Both the position numbers and the translations under genes were made by a program. The notes beneath the pieces are model-generated. The model worked only from the letters and a program-made list of their open reading frames with translations, did not search any database and was not told the DNA's origin. 33,746 nucleotides of DNA from an uncultured Paenalcaligenes sp. (GTDB taxonomy: Bacteria; Pseudomonadota; Gammaproteobacteria; Burkholderiales; Burkholderiaceae_B), in assembly GCA_947632305.1 (NCBI GenBank), contig CANROS010000016.1:1-33746 (forward strand), in the 5' to 3' direction. Shown here piece by piece: positions 25,910-33,733 of this stretch. Positions within the stretch are counted from its first letter, which is position 1; every line of letters starts with the position of its first letter.

Positions 25910-26604
25910 TGACGTTACGTGCCATGCTCTTAGCAGCGGGTCGGGGCGCACGTATGCGCCCTTTAACAGACACCACCCCTAAACCTTTATTAACCGTTCA
26001 AGGCAAAGCCCTTATTGAATGGCATCTAGAGCGTTTGGCTGCCGCCAACATTCATGAAGTGGTCATTAATCACGCCTGGCTAGGCGAGCAAATTGAAGCG
26101 TATTTAGGCGATGGCGCACGCTGGGGGGTTAACATTCAATACTCCGCAGAACACAGCGCTTTAGAAACCGCTGCAGGCATCAAAAAAGCCCTTCCCTTAT
26201 TAGGTCCTGCGCCCTTTTTAGTGATTAGCGCCGATATCTGGACAGACTGGAACCCTCAAATGGCATACTATCTGGCGCAAAGCCTAAAAAGCGCTGCGGC
26301 CACTGCCCATTTGGTGTTGGTCCCCAATCCCGAGCACAACCCTCAAGGTGACTTTGCCTTTGCAGAGGGCTATGTTCAAGCCAAATCCACTCATCTCAAC
26401 TACACCTATAGTGGCCTAGGCGTGTTTGATCCGGCTTTTTTTGATCAAGTCTCTGCTCAGACCCCCACCCCTTTACGTGAACCGCTACAACAAGCCATGG
26501 CACAAAAACAAGTGCTGGGTAGCATTTATCAGGGTAACTGGATGGATATAGGCACCCCTGAGCGATTGAAACAAATAGAACAAAACTTGGCCTCAAAAGC
26601 GTAA
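25909..26604 (+). CDS. murU: N-acetylmuramate alpha-1-phosphate uridylyltransferase
   Basis: This 231-residue nucleotidyltransferase converts MurNAc-1-phosphate and UTP to UDP-MurNAc, bypassing MurA/MurB and the fosfomycin target. It has the nucleotide-binding signature MLLAAGRGARMRPLT (about 6-20), PKPLL, the EHSALETAAGIKKAL segment, and the metal-binding ISADIWTD. The C-terminal NWMDIGTPERL is typical of small sugar nucleotidyltransferases. It is coupled to amgK through TAATG. Its last codons and stop lie inside the left arm of the terminator at 26595-26640, so the gene ends the amgK-murU transcript. Confidence 0.92.
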   Translation: MTLRAMLLAAGRGARMRPLTDTTPKPLLTVQGKALIEWHLERLAAANIHEVVINHAWLGEQIEAYLGDGARWGVNIQYSAEHSALETAAGIKKALPLLGPAPFLVISADIWTDWNPQMAYYLAQSLKSAAATAHLVLVPNPEHNPQGDFAFAEGYVQAKSTHLNYTYSGLGVFDPAFFDQVSAQTPTPLREPLQQAMAQKQVLGSIYQGNWMDIGTPERLKQIEQNLASKA

Positions 26605-26640
26605 CGGGCTATCATTTCTGACAGCCTTAGCGCTTTTTTG
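26595..26640 (+). terminator. Terminator overlapping the murU stop codon
   Basis: AAAAGCG (26595-26601) pairs with CGCTTTT (26631-26637), TAA with TTA, and an inner stem GGCT/AGCC (26607-26610/26623-26626) continues to a TTTC loop. The T-run is at 26633-26639. Bulges in the middle make it less compact than the other terminators in this window. Confidence 0.6.
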
Positions 26641-26676
26641 CCATTCACCTTTTTATCTACAGGAACGATTTGCCTC

Positions 26677-27375
26677 ATGCTAGGTTCCAAACGCCCCACA
26701 TTCAAACCTACAGCTTATGGCTACACCCGTCGTAAACGCCGCATTCCCCGCTGGCTCGTGCTTATGATTACCGGCATGGTCTTAGGTGCAGGAGGACTTT
26801 TATTCATACAAAAAAGCTATGGTCCTCAGATGCTTACGGTGGAGCAGTCTCAACAACTACACGATGAACTCAATGCTGCCAAAGCAGAAAATCAACGCTT
26901 GCAGTCTAGAGTTACCTTAGCAGAACGCGAACGCGATACCAGCCTAACTCAGGTCACAGAAAGCACAGAAAAACTCGCACAGCATGACTCCATTGTCTCT
27001 CAGCTAGAGCAAGATTTAGCCTTGTTTGCAGCGTCTATGCCTGCCGACCCTCGCGGTACCTCCCCAGGGGTTCGGGCCGCCGATTTTTCTAATGCAGAAG
27101 GCGAATTGAACTACAACATCTTGCTCATGCAAGACAGCGAAGACGCCGCTACATTTAAAGGTACGATGGTTCTTAATATCCAAGGACGTTACCCGAATGG
27201 TCGCACTGGATATATAGACTCCGAACCTATTTCTCTGGAATTTGGCCGCTATGTTCATGCTCACGGCGAGATTGAGCTCCCCTCTGGCATGACAGCACGT
27301 CAAGTCACCATCCAAGTCTACCCCGAGGGCAATACGGATCGTACCGCTGCCATGCGGATTATTAACGTACGTTAA
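26677..27375 (+). CDS. Single-pass coiled-coil membrane protein (resembles DUF6776)
   Basis: The protein has 232 residues from ATG 26677. A short basic cytoplasmic stretch (GYTRRKRRIPR, about 15-25) precedes one transmembrane helix (about 27-44). A charged coiled-coil segment rich in Glu, Gln and Leu follows (about 53-115), then a beta-rich periplasmic domain of about 110 residues (GELNYNILLMQD, KGTMVLNIQGRYPNGR, VTIQVYPEG). The layout is like the proteobacterial DUF6776 family, and I am only moderately sure of that name. No function is known to me. The frame is open back to a TTG at 26638, but ATG with AGGA 12 bases upstream is preferred. It follows murU across a terminator, so it likely has its own promoter, and it converges on metQ. 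Confidence 0.75.
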   Translation: MLGSKRPTFKPTAYGYTRRKRRIPRWLVLMITGMVLGAGGLLFIQKSYGPQMLTVEQSQQLHDELNAAKAENQRLQSRVTLAERERDTSLTQVTESTEKLAQHDSIVSQLEQDLALFAASMPADPRGTSPGVRAADFSNAEGELNYNILLMQDSEDAATFKGTMVLNIQGRYPNGRTGYIDSEPISLEFGRYVHAHGEIELPSGMTARQVTIQVYPEGNTDRTAAMRIINVR

Positions 27376-27387
27376 TAAACTTAAACG

Positions 27388-27422
27388 AAAAAAGCCTGCA
27401 CATTAAAATGCAGGCTTTTTTT
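27388..27422. terminator. Bidirectional terminator between the coiled-coil gene and metQ
   Basis: GCCTGCA (27394-27400) and TGCAGGC (27409-27415) pair around an eight-base A/T-rich loop, with A6 on the left and T7 on the right. It can end transcription from both convergent genes. Confidence 0.87.
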
Positions 27423-27438
27423 ATGGCGTTGTCTCTTA

Positions 27439-28221
27439 TTAAAACGCCGGCACAATAGCGCCTTGGTACTGCTCAGTAATTTGCTGACGTACCGCATCAG
27501 AGTTCAATGCTTCCATCAGCTTTTTCACGTCCTCACTCTGCGCTTTTTCTTGGGTAGTTGCCACAATGTTGGCATAAGGGGAATCAGCACCCTCAATAAA
27601 CAACGCGTCCTCTAGAGGATTTAAACCGGCCTCTAGCGCATAGTTAGTATTAATCAAAGCCAAATCGACATCAGCTAACACGCGCGGCAAGGTGGCTGCT
27701 TCTAGCTCTTTGAACTTTAATTTTTTTGGGTTTTTGGCTACATCACGCGAGGTAGCTAAAATATTGGTGGGATCCTTTAACTCAATTAAGCCTTCTTGTT
27801 GCAATAACAACAACGCACGAGCGCCATTTGAAGGATCATTCGGTAAAGCCACTAAAGCACCGTCTTTAAGCTCAGATAAGTCTTTGATCTTGCTGGAGTA
27901 ACCACCAAAGGGCTCTACGTGCACTAAACCAACAGTCACTAAGTCTGTTTTACGTTCCGCATTAAAGCTATCCAAATAAGGCTGATGTTGAAAATAATTC
28001 ACATCAATCTGGTTATCGGCAACTTGTACATTAGGCTGTACGTAGTCGGTGAAGACTTTGATATCCAACTCTACACCTTGCTCTGCTAAGACCGGCTTTA
28101 CAAACTCCAACAACTCGGCATGAGGCACTGGGGTAGCGGCTATAGACAATTTACCAGCATGCGCTGAACCTACCGCTAGGGCAGCTACAGACATAGTCAA
28201 AATGGGTAATAACTTTTTCAT
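27439..28221 (-). CDS. metQ: Methionine ABC transporter substrate-binding protein
   Basis: This 260-residue NlpA/MetQ-family protein binds methionine and delivers it to MetNI. Family segments are AATPVPHAELLEFVKPVL, FTDYVQPNVQVADNQIDVNYFQH and LINTNYALEAGLNP. The signal peptide ends with SAHA at 19-22 followed by Gly-Lys. There is no lipobox Cys, and the mature protein has none, so it should be released into the periplasm rather than anchored as a lipoprotein as in E. coli. Other substrates of the NlpA family are possible, but the metNI linkage favours methionine. The ribosome-binding site is AGGAG eight bases before ATG. Confidence 0.92.
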   Translation of the reverse strand: MKKLLPILTMSVAALAVGSAHAGKLSIAATPVPHAELLEFVKPVLAEQGVELDIKVFTDYVQPNVQVADNQIDVNYFQHQPYLDSFNAERKTDLVTVGLVHVEPFGGYSSKIKDLSELKDGALVALPNDPSNGARALLLLQQEGLIELKDPTNILATSRDVAKNPKKLKFKELEAATLPRVLADVDLALINTNYALEAGLNPLEDALFIEGADSPYANIVATTQEKAQSEDVKKLMEALNSDAVRQQITEQYQGAIVPAF

Positions 28222-28247
28222 ACATAGACTCCTAATAAGTATACATT

Positions 28248-28913
28248 TTACTGCGTTTTACCTTGAATCCTAGCTGCCAGCTTGTCACCAACCATCTGTA
28301 GCAGCTGAACCAATACGACTAAAATTAACACTGTTACCAGCATGACATCACTTTGATAGCGCTGATAACCAAAACGTACGGCTAAATCCCCTAACCCACC
28401 TCCGCCGATCACGCCTGACATGGCAGAATAACCGACTAAGGTAATAGCAGTCACGGTGGCTGCTGCTAAAATCCCTGTCGTGGCCTCGGGCAACAATGCC
28501 ATCATAACGGTTTGCCTAGAATTAGCTCCCATTGCGCGGCAGGCCTCAGACACCCCAGGATCTAACTCTCTTAAGACATTTTCCACCAAACGTGCGAAAA
28601 ATGGGGCCGCACTAGCAACCAACGGCGGAATAGCCCCTTGCACCCCCAGAGCGGTTCCTGCTAAAGCTCTAGACAAAGGGATCATAACGATGAGTAAAAT
28701 CAGAAAAGGGACGGAACGCAGCACATTAACTAAAAAAGATAAGCCTTGATACGTCCAACGGTTTTCTAAGAGCTGACCTTTAGCCGTTAAAAATAAAATA
28801 ATGCCCAAAGGTAAACCAATGATCACAGTAAAAACCAAGGAGGCCCCTGTCATCACAAATGTTTCTACGGTGGCGCTCCAAATAAGCGCCCAGTCCATGT
28901 TAGTAAAACTCAT
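28248..28913 (-). CDS. metI: Methionine ABC transporter permease
   Basis: This 221-residue inner-membrane permease has about five transmembrane segments. It carries the coupling-helix region of binding-protein-dependent permeases (LRELDPGVSEACRAMGANSRQT, about 116-137) and the MetI-typical TLVGYSAMSGVIGGGGLGDLAVRFGYQRY. Its ATG overlaps the metN stop in ATGA (28913-28910), so it is translationally coupled to metN. metQ follows 26 bases later on the same transcript. Confidence 0.94.
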   Translation of the reverse strand: MSFTNMDWALIWSATVETFVMTGASLVFTVIIGLPLGIILFLTAKGQLLENRWTYQGLSFLVNVLRSVPFLILLIVMIPLSRALAGTALGVQGAIPPLVASAAPFFARLVENVLRELDPGVSEACRAMGANSRQTVMMALLPEATTGILAAATVTAITLVGYSAMSGVIGGGGLGDLAVRFGYQRYQSDVMLVTVLILVVLVQLLQMVGDKLAARIQGKTQ

Positions 28914-29920
28914 GCCCGCAATACCTCACACATCACATTATGTTGATCCAACAAGACTTTAATTTCCGGCCAACGGCTTAAATCGCCCTCCACGGCGACC
29001 ACCAATTGACCGTAAGGCGTTTGTTTGATCCGGCTAACCGCACCTTGTAAAATACTAAAATTCAACTCAAACTCACGGCTAATTTGGCTTAGCAAAGGCG
29101 CAGATGTGGCCTCACCTTTAAAGCTCAACCGCAACAATCGCCCGCTAACCTGCTCAGCCAAGTCCTGCCACCCGCCAGAATCTATGCCACTTTCTGACAA
29201 CAAGGTTTGAGTAATAGGGTGCTGAGGATGCAAAAACACATCCATCACTTGGCCATGTTCAACGAGCTTACCGGCTTCAATCACCGCCACCTGATCACAG
29301 ATAGTGCGAATCACATCCATGCTATGGGTAATTAATACAATAGTAATGCCCAGCTTTTGATTAATTTCAGCCAATAAGCGCAAAATAGACTGCGTGGTCT
29401 CAGGGTCTAATGCAGAGGTCGCCTCATCACATAATAATAATTGAGGGTGATTCGCCAAGGCTCGCGCTATGCCTACTCGCTGTTGCTGCCCCCCAGATAG
29501 CTGACGAGGATACTTATGAACGTGATCTTGCAAACCGACTAGCTCTAGCACCTCTAGGGCACGTGCGCGTTGCGCTTTGGGTTTTAAGCCTGCCAATCGT
29601 AATGGAAAACACACGTTCTCCAACACAGTACGCATCTGCAACAAATTAAAATGCTGAAATACCATGCCAACTTTTTGGCGTACGGCGCGTAACTGCGACT
29701 CTGACAAAGTAGTCAGTTCTGTTTGCTGTAACCAGACCTGTCCAGATGAAGGCCGTTCCAACAAATTTAATAGTCGAATTAACGTGCTTTTGCCAGCCCC
29801 TGAACGCCCAATAATGCCATATACCTCGCCAGAGGGAATATGTAAATTAATGTCATCTAAGGCAATAATATTGGTATTACCCGATGCGTATGTTTTATAG
29901 ATATGCTCTAACCGAATCAA
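28910..29920 (-). CDS. metN: Methionine ABC transporter ATP-binding protein
   Basis: This 336-residue ATPase energises methionine uptake. It has Walker A GRSGAGKST, signature LSGGQQQRVGIARAL, Walker B LLLCDEATSALDP and the switch His in LITHSMDV. A C-terminal NIL domain (about 260-336) is the one through which methionine trans-inhibits MetNI. The start is TTG 29920 (read as Met, MIRLEHIY). AGGA lies about seven bases upstream, and the residues match the family N-terminus, so the unusual codon is well supported. The upstream region 29921-30153 is very AT-rich and divergent to the CxxC gene. I see no SAM riboswitch there and no confident promoter. Confidence 0.95.
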   Translation of the reverse strand: MIRLEHIYKTYASGNTNIIALDDINLHIPSGEVYGIIGRSGAGKSTLIRLLNLLERPSSGQVWLQQTELTTLSESQLRAVRQKVGMVFQHFNLLQMRTVLENVCFPLRLAGLKPKAQRARALEVLELVGLQDHVHKYPRQLSGGQQQRVGIARALANHPQLLLCDEATSALDPETTQSILRLLAEINQKLGITIVLITHSMDVIRTICDQVAVIEAGKLVEHGQVMDVFLHPQHPITQTLLSESGIDSGGWQDLAEQVSGRLLRLSFKGEATSAPLLSQISREFELNFSILQGAVSRIKQTPYGQLVVAVEGDLSRWPEIKVLLDQHNVMCEVLRA

Positions 29921-30153
29921 AGAAAGTTCCTACCTTTATTCTTAGTGATTTTTGACCACTCAAATAAAAACTGAATAAAATCAATTACTCAAAACAAAAA
30001 CACACTATTAGTTTGTATTCATTTCTAAAAAAGTGTTAGTATTGATTTAAGCTTAAAATGAAACACAACCCCTGAAATCTTACAACAATAACTACTATAT
30101 GTTGCAACCCACCACTCAACTACCTTGCAGCATCTTTATTTTCAGGAGCCAAC

Positions 30154-30375
30154 ATGCAAGCTATTGTTTCCAGAGTATTGTGCGATCAATGCTCTGACTT
30201 CCCCTTAGCTAAAACCTCGACACCGCCTCACCCTGGATTAAGCGTAGTTTCTCAATACACACCCACAATAAATGGCGATGCCGAAGCCAAGTTTTTATGT
30301 AAAGCCTGCGAAACAGTTTGGCTGCACAGAAAAAACAAATGGGGCTCTTGCGAGGGGTTTAGACTTAACCCTTGA
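30154..30375 (+). CDS. 73-residue CxxC (zinc-ribbon-like) protein, unrecognised
   Basis: This small soluble protein begins MQAIVSRVLCDQCSDFPLAK and has two CxxC pairs, C10/C13 and C49/C52 (FLCKACETVW). A further Cys is near the end (WGSCEGF), where the spacing suggests it is not a ligand. Such a four-Cys arrangement is typical of a zinc ribbon. I do not recognise the family. AGGAG about six bases before ATG supports translation. The 47-base gap to the following gene holds only a small possible hairpin (30403-30419), so the two may be co-transcribed. Binding to nucleic acid or protein is possible but not shown. Confidence 0.7.
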   Translation: MQAIVSRVLCDQCSDFPLAKTSTPPHPGLSVVSQYTPTINGDAEAKFLCKACETVWLHRKNKWGSCEGFRLNP

Positions 30376-30425
30376 TAAAAATATGGTAGGCTAGACCACA
30401 TCCCTAACTTTTAGCTAGGTTTGTG

Positions 30426-31193
30426 ATGACCAACATAACCTCTTTTTCATCCAATGAGCGTATACGTCAAGCCATACTGGCTGTAAACCAAGCATGGCAG
30501 CACGCTGCCCAAACAAAAGCAACATTGCCGACATCATTATTAACACGCAGTGTTGCTATTCTAAAAGCTCTACAAAAATATACAACAAATGATGACGTTA
30601 AAGTCAGCTTACAACAGGCTCAGCAACACATAGAGACCTACCTAAGCAACCAAAACACTCATAAACTTAGCACCCCACCTACCGCTCAACAAGTCCCCTG
30701 GTTTAATCGTCGCTTTCCTTTTCCTGCCTCGCAGGCCGACTTAGCCCTTGATGCTAGCTGGAAAAAACAAATTAAAGCGCAACGCAACGATCCGTATCAG
30801 CGTCTGGGACTGGCACTAAGCAAAATTCCCTATCGCCTAGCATACCAAGAAGCCATTCTAGCCTTGCGCGCTATCGTACGCGCCAACACCTCAGATCAAG
30901 CCCAAGCTTTAGCACTACTCTATTGGCTAGCCGCCAGCGCCTCTTTTCTTGAATCCCAAGACAGCACGCCCTCAGGTGAGCAAATTATCGCCGCCTTAAA
31001 CGGTGAAACCCTGCAAACTCTGCCTATGCCCTACCAACAACTAGGAACCAAGCATCTACGTCTACTAAATAAAACGGATCAAAAAAACTTAGAGCTACTG
31101 TTTGGCCCCGCCAAACAGCACACGACTCTCAAGGCGTTGCAATCCAGTGCATGGTCTCAATACCAAACTCGCTTACAGCAATTAAAGCACTAA
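30426..31193 (+). CDS. Hypothetical 255-residue helical protein
   Basis: I do not recognise this family. The protein has no signal peptide and no convincing membrane span. The sequence is Gln/Ala/Leu-rich and looks largely alpha-helical, with a Thr/Pro/Gln stretch in the middle (about residues 78-92) that separates an N-terminal helical region from a C-terminal one. A conserved-looking block around PWFNRRFPFPASQADLALD and DPYQRLGLALSKIPYRLAYQ would be the best search query. ATG 30426 is preferred over the adjoining GTG 30423. It ends at a good terminator, is preceded by the CxxC gene, and is followed by the convergent tRNA-Lys. Confidence 0.7.
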   Translation: MTNITSFSSNERIRQAILAVNQAWQHAAQTKATLPTSLLTRSVAILKALQKYTTNDDVKVSLQQAQQHIETYLSNQNTHKLSTPPTAQQVPWFNRRFPFPASQADLALDASWKKQIKAQRNDPYQRLGLALSKIPYRLAYQEAILALRAIVRANTSDQAQALALLYWLAASASFLESQDSTPSGEQIIAALNGETLQTLPMPYQQLGTKHLRLLNKTDQKNLELLFGPAKQHTTLKALQSSAWSQYQTRLQQLKH

Positions 31194-31206
31194 CGCTTTA
31201 AACAAT

Positions 31207-31247
31207 AAAAAAAGCCCAATGGCTATTAAGACCATCGGGCTTTTAAA
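31207..31247 (+). terminator. Rho-independent terminator after the hypothetical gene
   Basis: GCCC-A-ATGG pairs with CCAT-C-GGGC (31214-31222 / 31232-31240) with one A-C mismatch, flanked by an A-run on the left and TTTT on the right. It lies 20 bases past the stop at 31193. Confidence 0.75.
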
Positions 31248-31257
31248 AGCACAAAGT

Positions 31258-31289
31258 AAAACGCCACTTATAAAAATAAGTGGCGTTTT
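31258..31289 (-). terminator. Terminator of the tRNA-Lys transcript
   Basis: A perfect 14-bp stem (31258-31271 with 31276-31289) has an AAAA loop, its GC-rich core CGCCACTT flanked by A/T pairs. Read on the minus strand it begins 13 bases after the tRNA 3' end and closes with four T, so it should end the tRNA-Lys transcript. It may also back up the neighbouring plus-strand terminator. Confidence 0.75.
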
Positions 31290-31301
31290 GGAATTCGTTC
31301 G

Positions 31302-31377
31302 TGGTGGGTCGTGCGCGACTCGAACGCGCGACCAACGGATTAAAAGTCCGCTGCTCTACCAACTGAGCTAACGACCC
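31302..31377 (-). tRNA. tRNA-Lys (anticodon UUU)
   Basis: The gene is 76 bases with a complete cloverleaf on the minus strand. The acceptor is GGGTCGT paired with ACGACCC followed by A and an encoded CCA. The D-arm begins TAGCTCAGTTGGTAGAGC. The anticodon arm is CGGACTTTTAATCCG with anticodon TTT, and the T-arm GCGCGTTCGAGTCGCGC is well paired. A near-consensus promoter lies upstream and a strong terminator follows, so it is a single-gene transcript. No integrase or att duplication is seen beside it. Confidence 0.97.
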
Positions 31378-31391
31378 GACCGAAAGATGTA

Positions 31392-31420
31392 ATTATTGCA
31401 CTTAACTGAAATCATGTCAA
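31392..31420 (-). promoter_or_regulatory. Sigma-70 promoter of tRNA-Lys
   Basis: On the minus strand, a perfect TTGACA (31420-31415) is followed by a 17-base spacer and AATAAT (31397-31392), 15 bases before the tRNA 5' end. This near-consensus arrangement fits a strong stable-RNA promoter. Confidence 0.85.
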
Positions 31421-31529
31421 GGCTTTTTTTGAAAAATTAAAATCTAAAAAAGCAAAACAATAAAAACAACTTTGGCCCAAAGAGAATTACTTCCCTCGTG
31501 AACCAAAGACGTAACTATAACACGGTTTT

Positions 31530-31550
31530 AAAAAATGTACAGCATTTTTT
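31530..31550 (-). terminator. Weak A/T-rich hairpin at the GH31-like gene end
   Basis: AAAAAATG (31530-31537) pairs with CATTTTTT (31543-31550) around TACAG, directly at the stop codon of the GH31-like gene. The stem has only one G-C pair, but the T-run fits a weak terminator. The region 31421-31529 otherwise holds no gene I can support. Confidence 0.35.
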
Positions 31551-33733
31551 TACCTAGCACGTGAAATACGCACTTCAGCACCACGGCGCTTTACCTCTAG
31601 GCCTTCGGAAGGCAGTATTTTCAAGCCCTCTAGACCTTTGATATAGCTAGAACCTTGCATCTGCATCACACGAATTTTATTACGCATTACAGCAGGACTG
31701 TGTTCTGGCATACCGAACATCCAGACCTCTTCAAGCAAACGGGCGGAGTTAAACTCGCTGGTATTTAAAGCCGCTGGGCCTAAGCACAGCATGTGCCCCT
31801 CACGACCAAAAACAGGCAATCGATCTAAATCGGCCTCGACTTCCCAACGAGTACCGCCTTCGTAGCGCCAGCCAGTGGATAAATCCCACCAATCACTGCC
31901 TTTGGGTAAATATACCTCTGTTTTGGTGCCCGGCTTAATAAAAGGCGCCACCAAGAGCGTAGACCCCAGCATGTACTGATGGGGCCATGCGTTGACCTCG
32001 GGATCGTCAGGGAACTCTAGCGCCAATGCACGCTGTACCGGCAGCCCACACCGTACTGATTCCTCGATAATTCCTAAGACATAAGGCACCAAACGATAGC
32101 GCCACCGCAACCAATGGGCAACCAGCTCTTGGGTTTTAGCATCAAAAGACTGAGGCATCAGCCCATCGATAGCTTGAAAGTGGAAGTTGGCAGAAAACAC
32201 CGCCATCGACAACCAGCGTACGAAAAGCTCGGGGGTCATGGTGTCTAAGGGGCGATTGGCGGAACCTATTTGGTGCGTTTGCGCTGTAATACCACTGTTG
32301 CCAGCGGCTAAAGCAGCCTGCAAAGTCTGCTCCAAGCCATCCCAGTCGTTGTTCACATCCGGACCCAATTGCCACGCAAATCGGTGCGCAGAAGGATACA
32401 AATCGCGGCTAGCGACTAGACCTTCTTGGGGGGTTTTGTGACCGGCAAAAGCGTCAAACAAAGCCTGACGCACCAAAAGGGGATACACCGTACGTAACAT
32501 CGGCCCACTTTCCCCTCCTCTGGCAGTAATTTCATCAGGGATGTCGTAGACAGAGTGACTAATAACCGCCCCCAGCCCTTCATCATAAGCTTGGCGTAAA
32601 CGCTCTACCCAGAGTTTATAGGCGTCTTTATGGGTAAGATCAAGCAAACCAAAGTCCACCCCACCTGAAATTTCATTGCCAGCAAATGCGTAGGCCGCCC
32701 CATCGTCGTCATTAATTAACAACCAACCGCGGTCTTCCCACTCGTCAAACATGGCCGTGCCTTTTAGCACGCCAGGGAAAAGGGTCGATGCAATTTTAAA
32801 CTGCGCCTCTTCGGCTTGAGCCATGGTTTCCCGCAAATCCCCTATGCGCGATTCATCCCACTCAAACAAAGGGCGGTCTGCACTAAAGCCTAGAGCGGCT
32901 GGGGCAGCTAGACTCAGTACATCCACCCCAACATTGAGCGCTTTAAGCTGAGCAATTTGAGCACGGCCGTTTTCTAAGGCTTGGCCAGTGGCTTGGTCTA
33001 CCCAGACACCCATAGGCCACAGGCCTGGCTGCCCAGCACGACCAGTCAAAGCGGTATACTGATTTAGGATTTCTGTGGGAGCCCCCACAAAAATAAATAA
33101 ATCCAATAGCGGGGCTTCTACGCTGAGCTGGTATTGGTCCGCGACGGTATACGCCACATCATGCTGCACCCGCTCAAACGTGTTGACATACAGCCCCCAC
33201 CCTTTACAGCTCCAGGCCAAAGGCAAGACTCGGTCTTCAGGACGATCAGACACCAACACACTGCCTCGACGATTTAGACTCGATGTGGTTTCACCTAGGC
33301 CGTAAATGCCTTCGGCTGGATCTAATTGAATATCAAGCTGCCAACGTGCGTCATGCTTCAAAGACTGACTTTGCAACAGCAACTGATCGCCGCTATAAAC
33401 TCGCAAAGCAAACGTGTCTTTGTCTAGCTCAATTACAGAGTCTCCTTGTTCCACACGCCAACCCTGAGCTTGATCACTAACGTGCAATTCGCCCACAGCA
33501 TCTAAACGCGCTAGGAGCATTTCTGCGTACTGCTGCGCGCGCGGGGTTACACGTTCGGGTTGAATGTGTTTTAATGTGCCAAAGCGTAGACGAAATACGC
33601 CTGGCGCGTGCGCTTCAATGCGCAACATGTGATCCTCAGTCGCTGCAAAGTCAGCACTGGATGATTTCATAGAAATTGAACTTAGAAGATTAAACAATTG
33701 CGTCACATCATCAGAGTGAGTTTTGGACGGCAC
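31550..33733 (-). CDS. GH31-family-like protein with altered catalytic site (possible pseudoenzyme)
   Basis: The 727-residue protein has a GH31 (alpha-glucosidase/alpha-xylosidase) layout: an N-terminal beta-sandwich, EGIYGLGETTSSLNRRG (141-157), GAPTEILNQYTALTGRAGQP (217-236), a TIM-barrel, RWLSMAVFSANFHF (506-519), and DDPEVNAWPHQYMLGSTLLVAP. The usual nucleophile block (as in FKTDFGE) appears here as VISHSVYDIPDE (390-401), with H393 where I would place the nucleophile Asp. SHDIGG appears as THQIGS (486-491). D459 may match the acid/base Asp. Normal glycosidase activity is therefore doubtful. No signal peptide is seen. The start is GTG 33733 with GAGGA upstream, but the frame remains open to the window edge, so an earlier start cannot be excluded. 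Confidence 0.8.
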   Translation of the reverse strand: MPSKTHSDDVTQLFNLLSSISMKSSSADFAATEDHMLRIEAHAPGVFRLRFGTLKHIQPERVTPRAQQYAEMLLARLDAVGELHVSDQAQGWRVEQGDSVIELDKDTFALRVYSGDQLLLQSQSLKHDARWQLDIQLDPAEGIYGLGETTSSLNRRGSVLVSDRPEDRVLPLAWSCKGWGLYVNTFERVQHDVAYTVADQYQLSVEAPLLDLFIFVGAPTEILNQYTALTGRAGQPGLWPMGVWVDQATGQALENGRAQIAQLKALNVGVDVLSLAAPAALGFSADRPLFEWDESRIGDLRETMAQAEEAQFKIASTLFPGVLKGTAMFDEWEDRGWLLINDDDGAAYAFAGNEISGGVDFGLLDLTHKDAYKLWVERLRQAYDEGLGAVISHSVYDIPDEITARGGESGPMLRTVYPLLVRQALFDAFAGHKTPQEGLVASRDLYPSAHRFAWQLGPDVNNDWDGLEQTLQAALAAGNSGITAQTHQIGSANRPLDTMTPELFVRWLSMAVFSANFHFQAIDGLMPQSFDAKTQELVAHWLRWRYRLVPYVLGIIEESVRCGLPVQRALALEFPDDPEVNAWPHQYMLGSTLLVAPFIKPGTKTEVYLPKGSDWWDLSTGWRYEGGTRWEVEADLDRLPVFGREGHMLCLGPAALNTSEFNSARLLEEVWMFGMPEHSPAVMRNKIRVMQMQGSSYIKGLEGLKILPSEGLEVKRRGAEVRISRAR

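Noticed and set aside
29921-30153. SAM or methionine riboswitch before metN
   Set aside because: The region is AT-rich without stable long stems or recognisable riboswitch core motifs on the minus strand. Short repeats of ACTCAAA (29958 and 29987) are too simple to call.
31302-31377. tRNA-Lys as an integration site for a genomic island
   Set aside because: No integrase, no duplicated tRNA 3' end and no composition change were seen on either side within the window.
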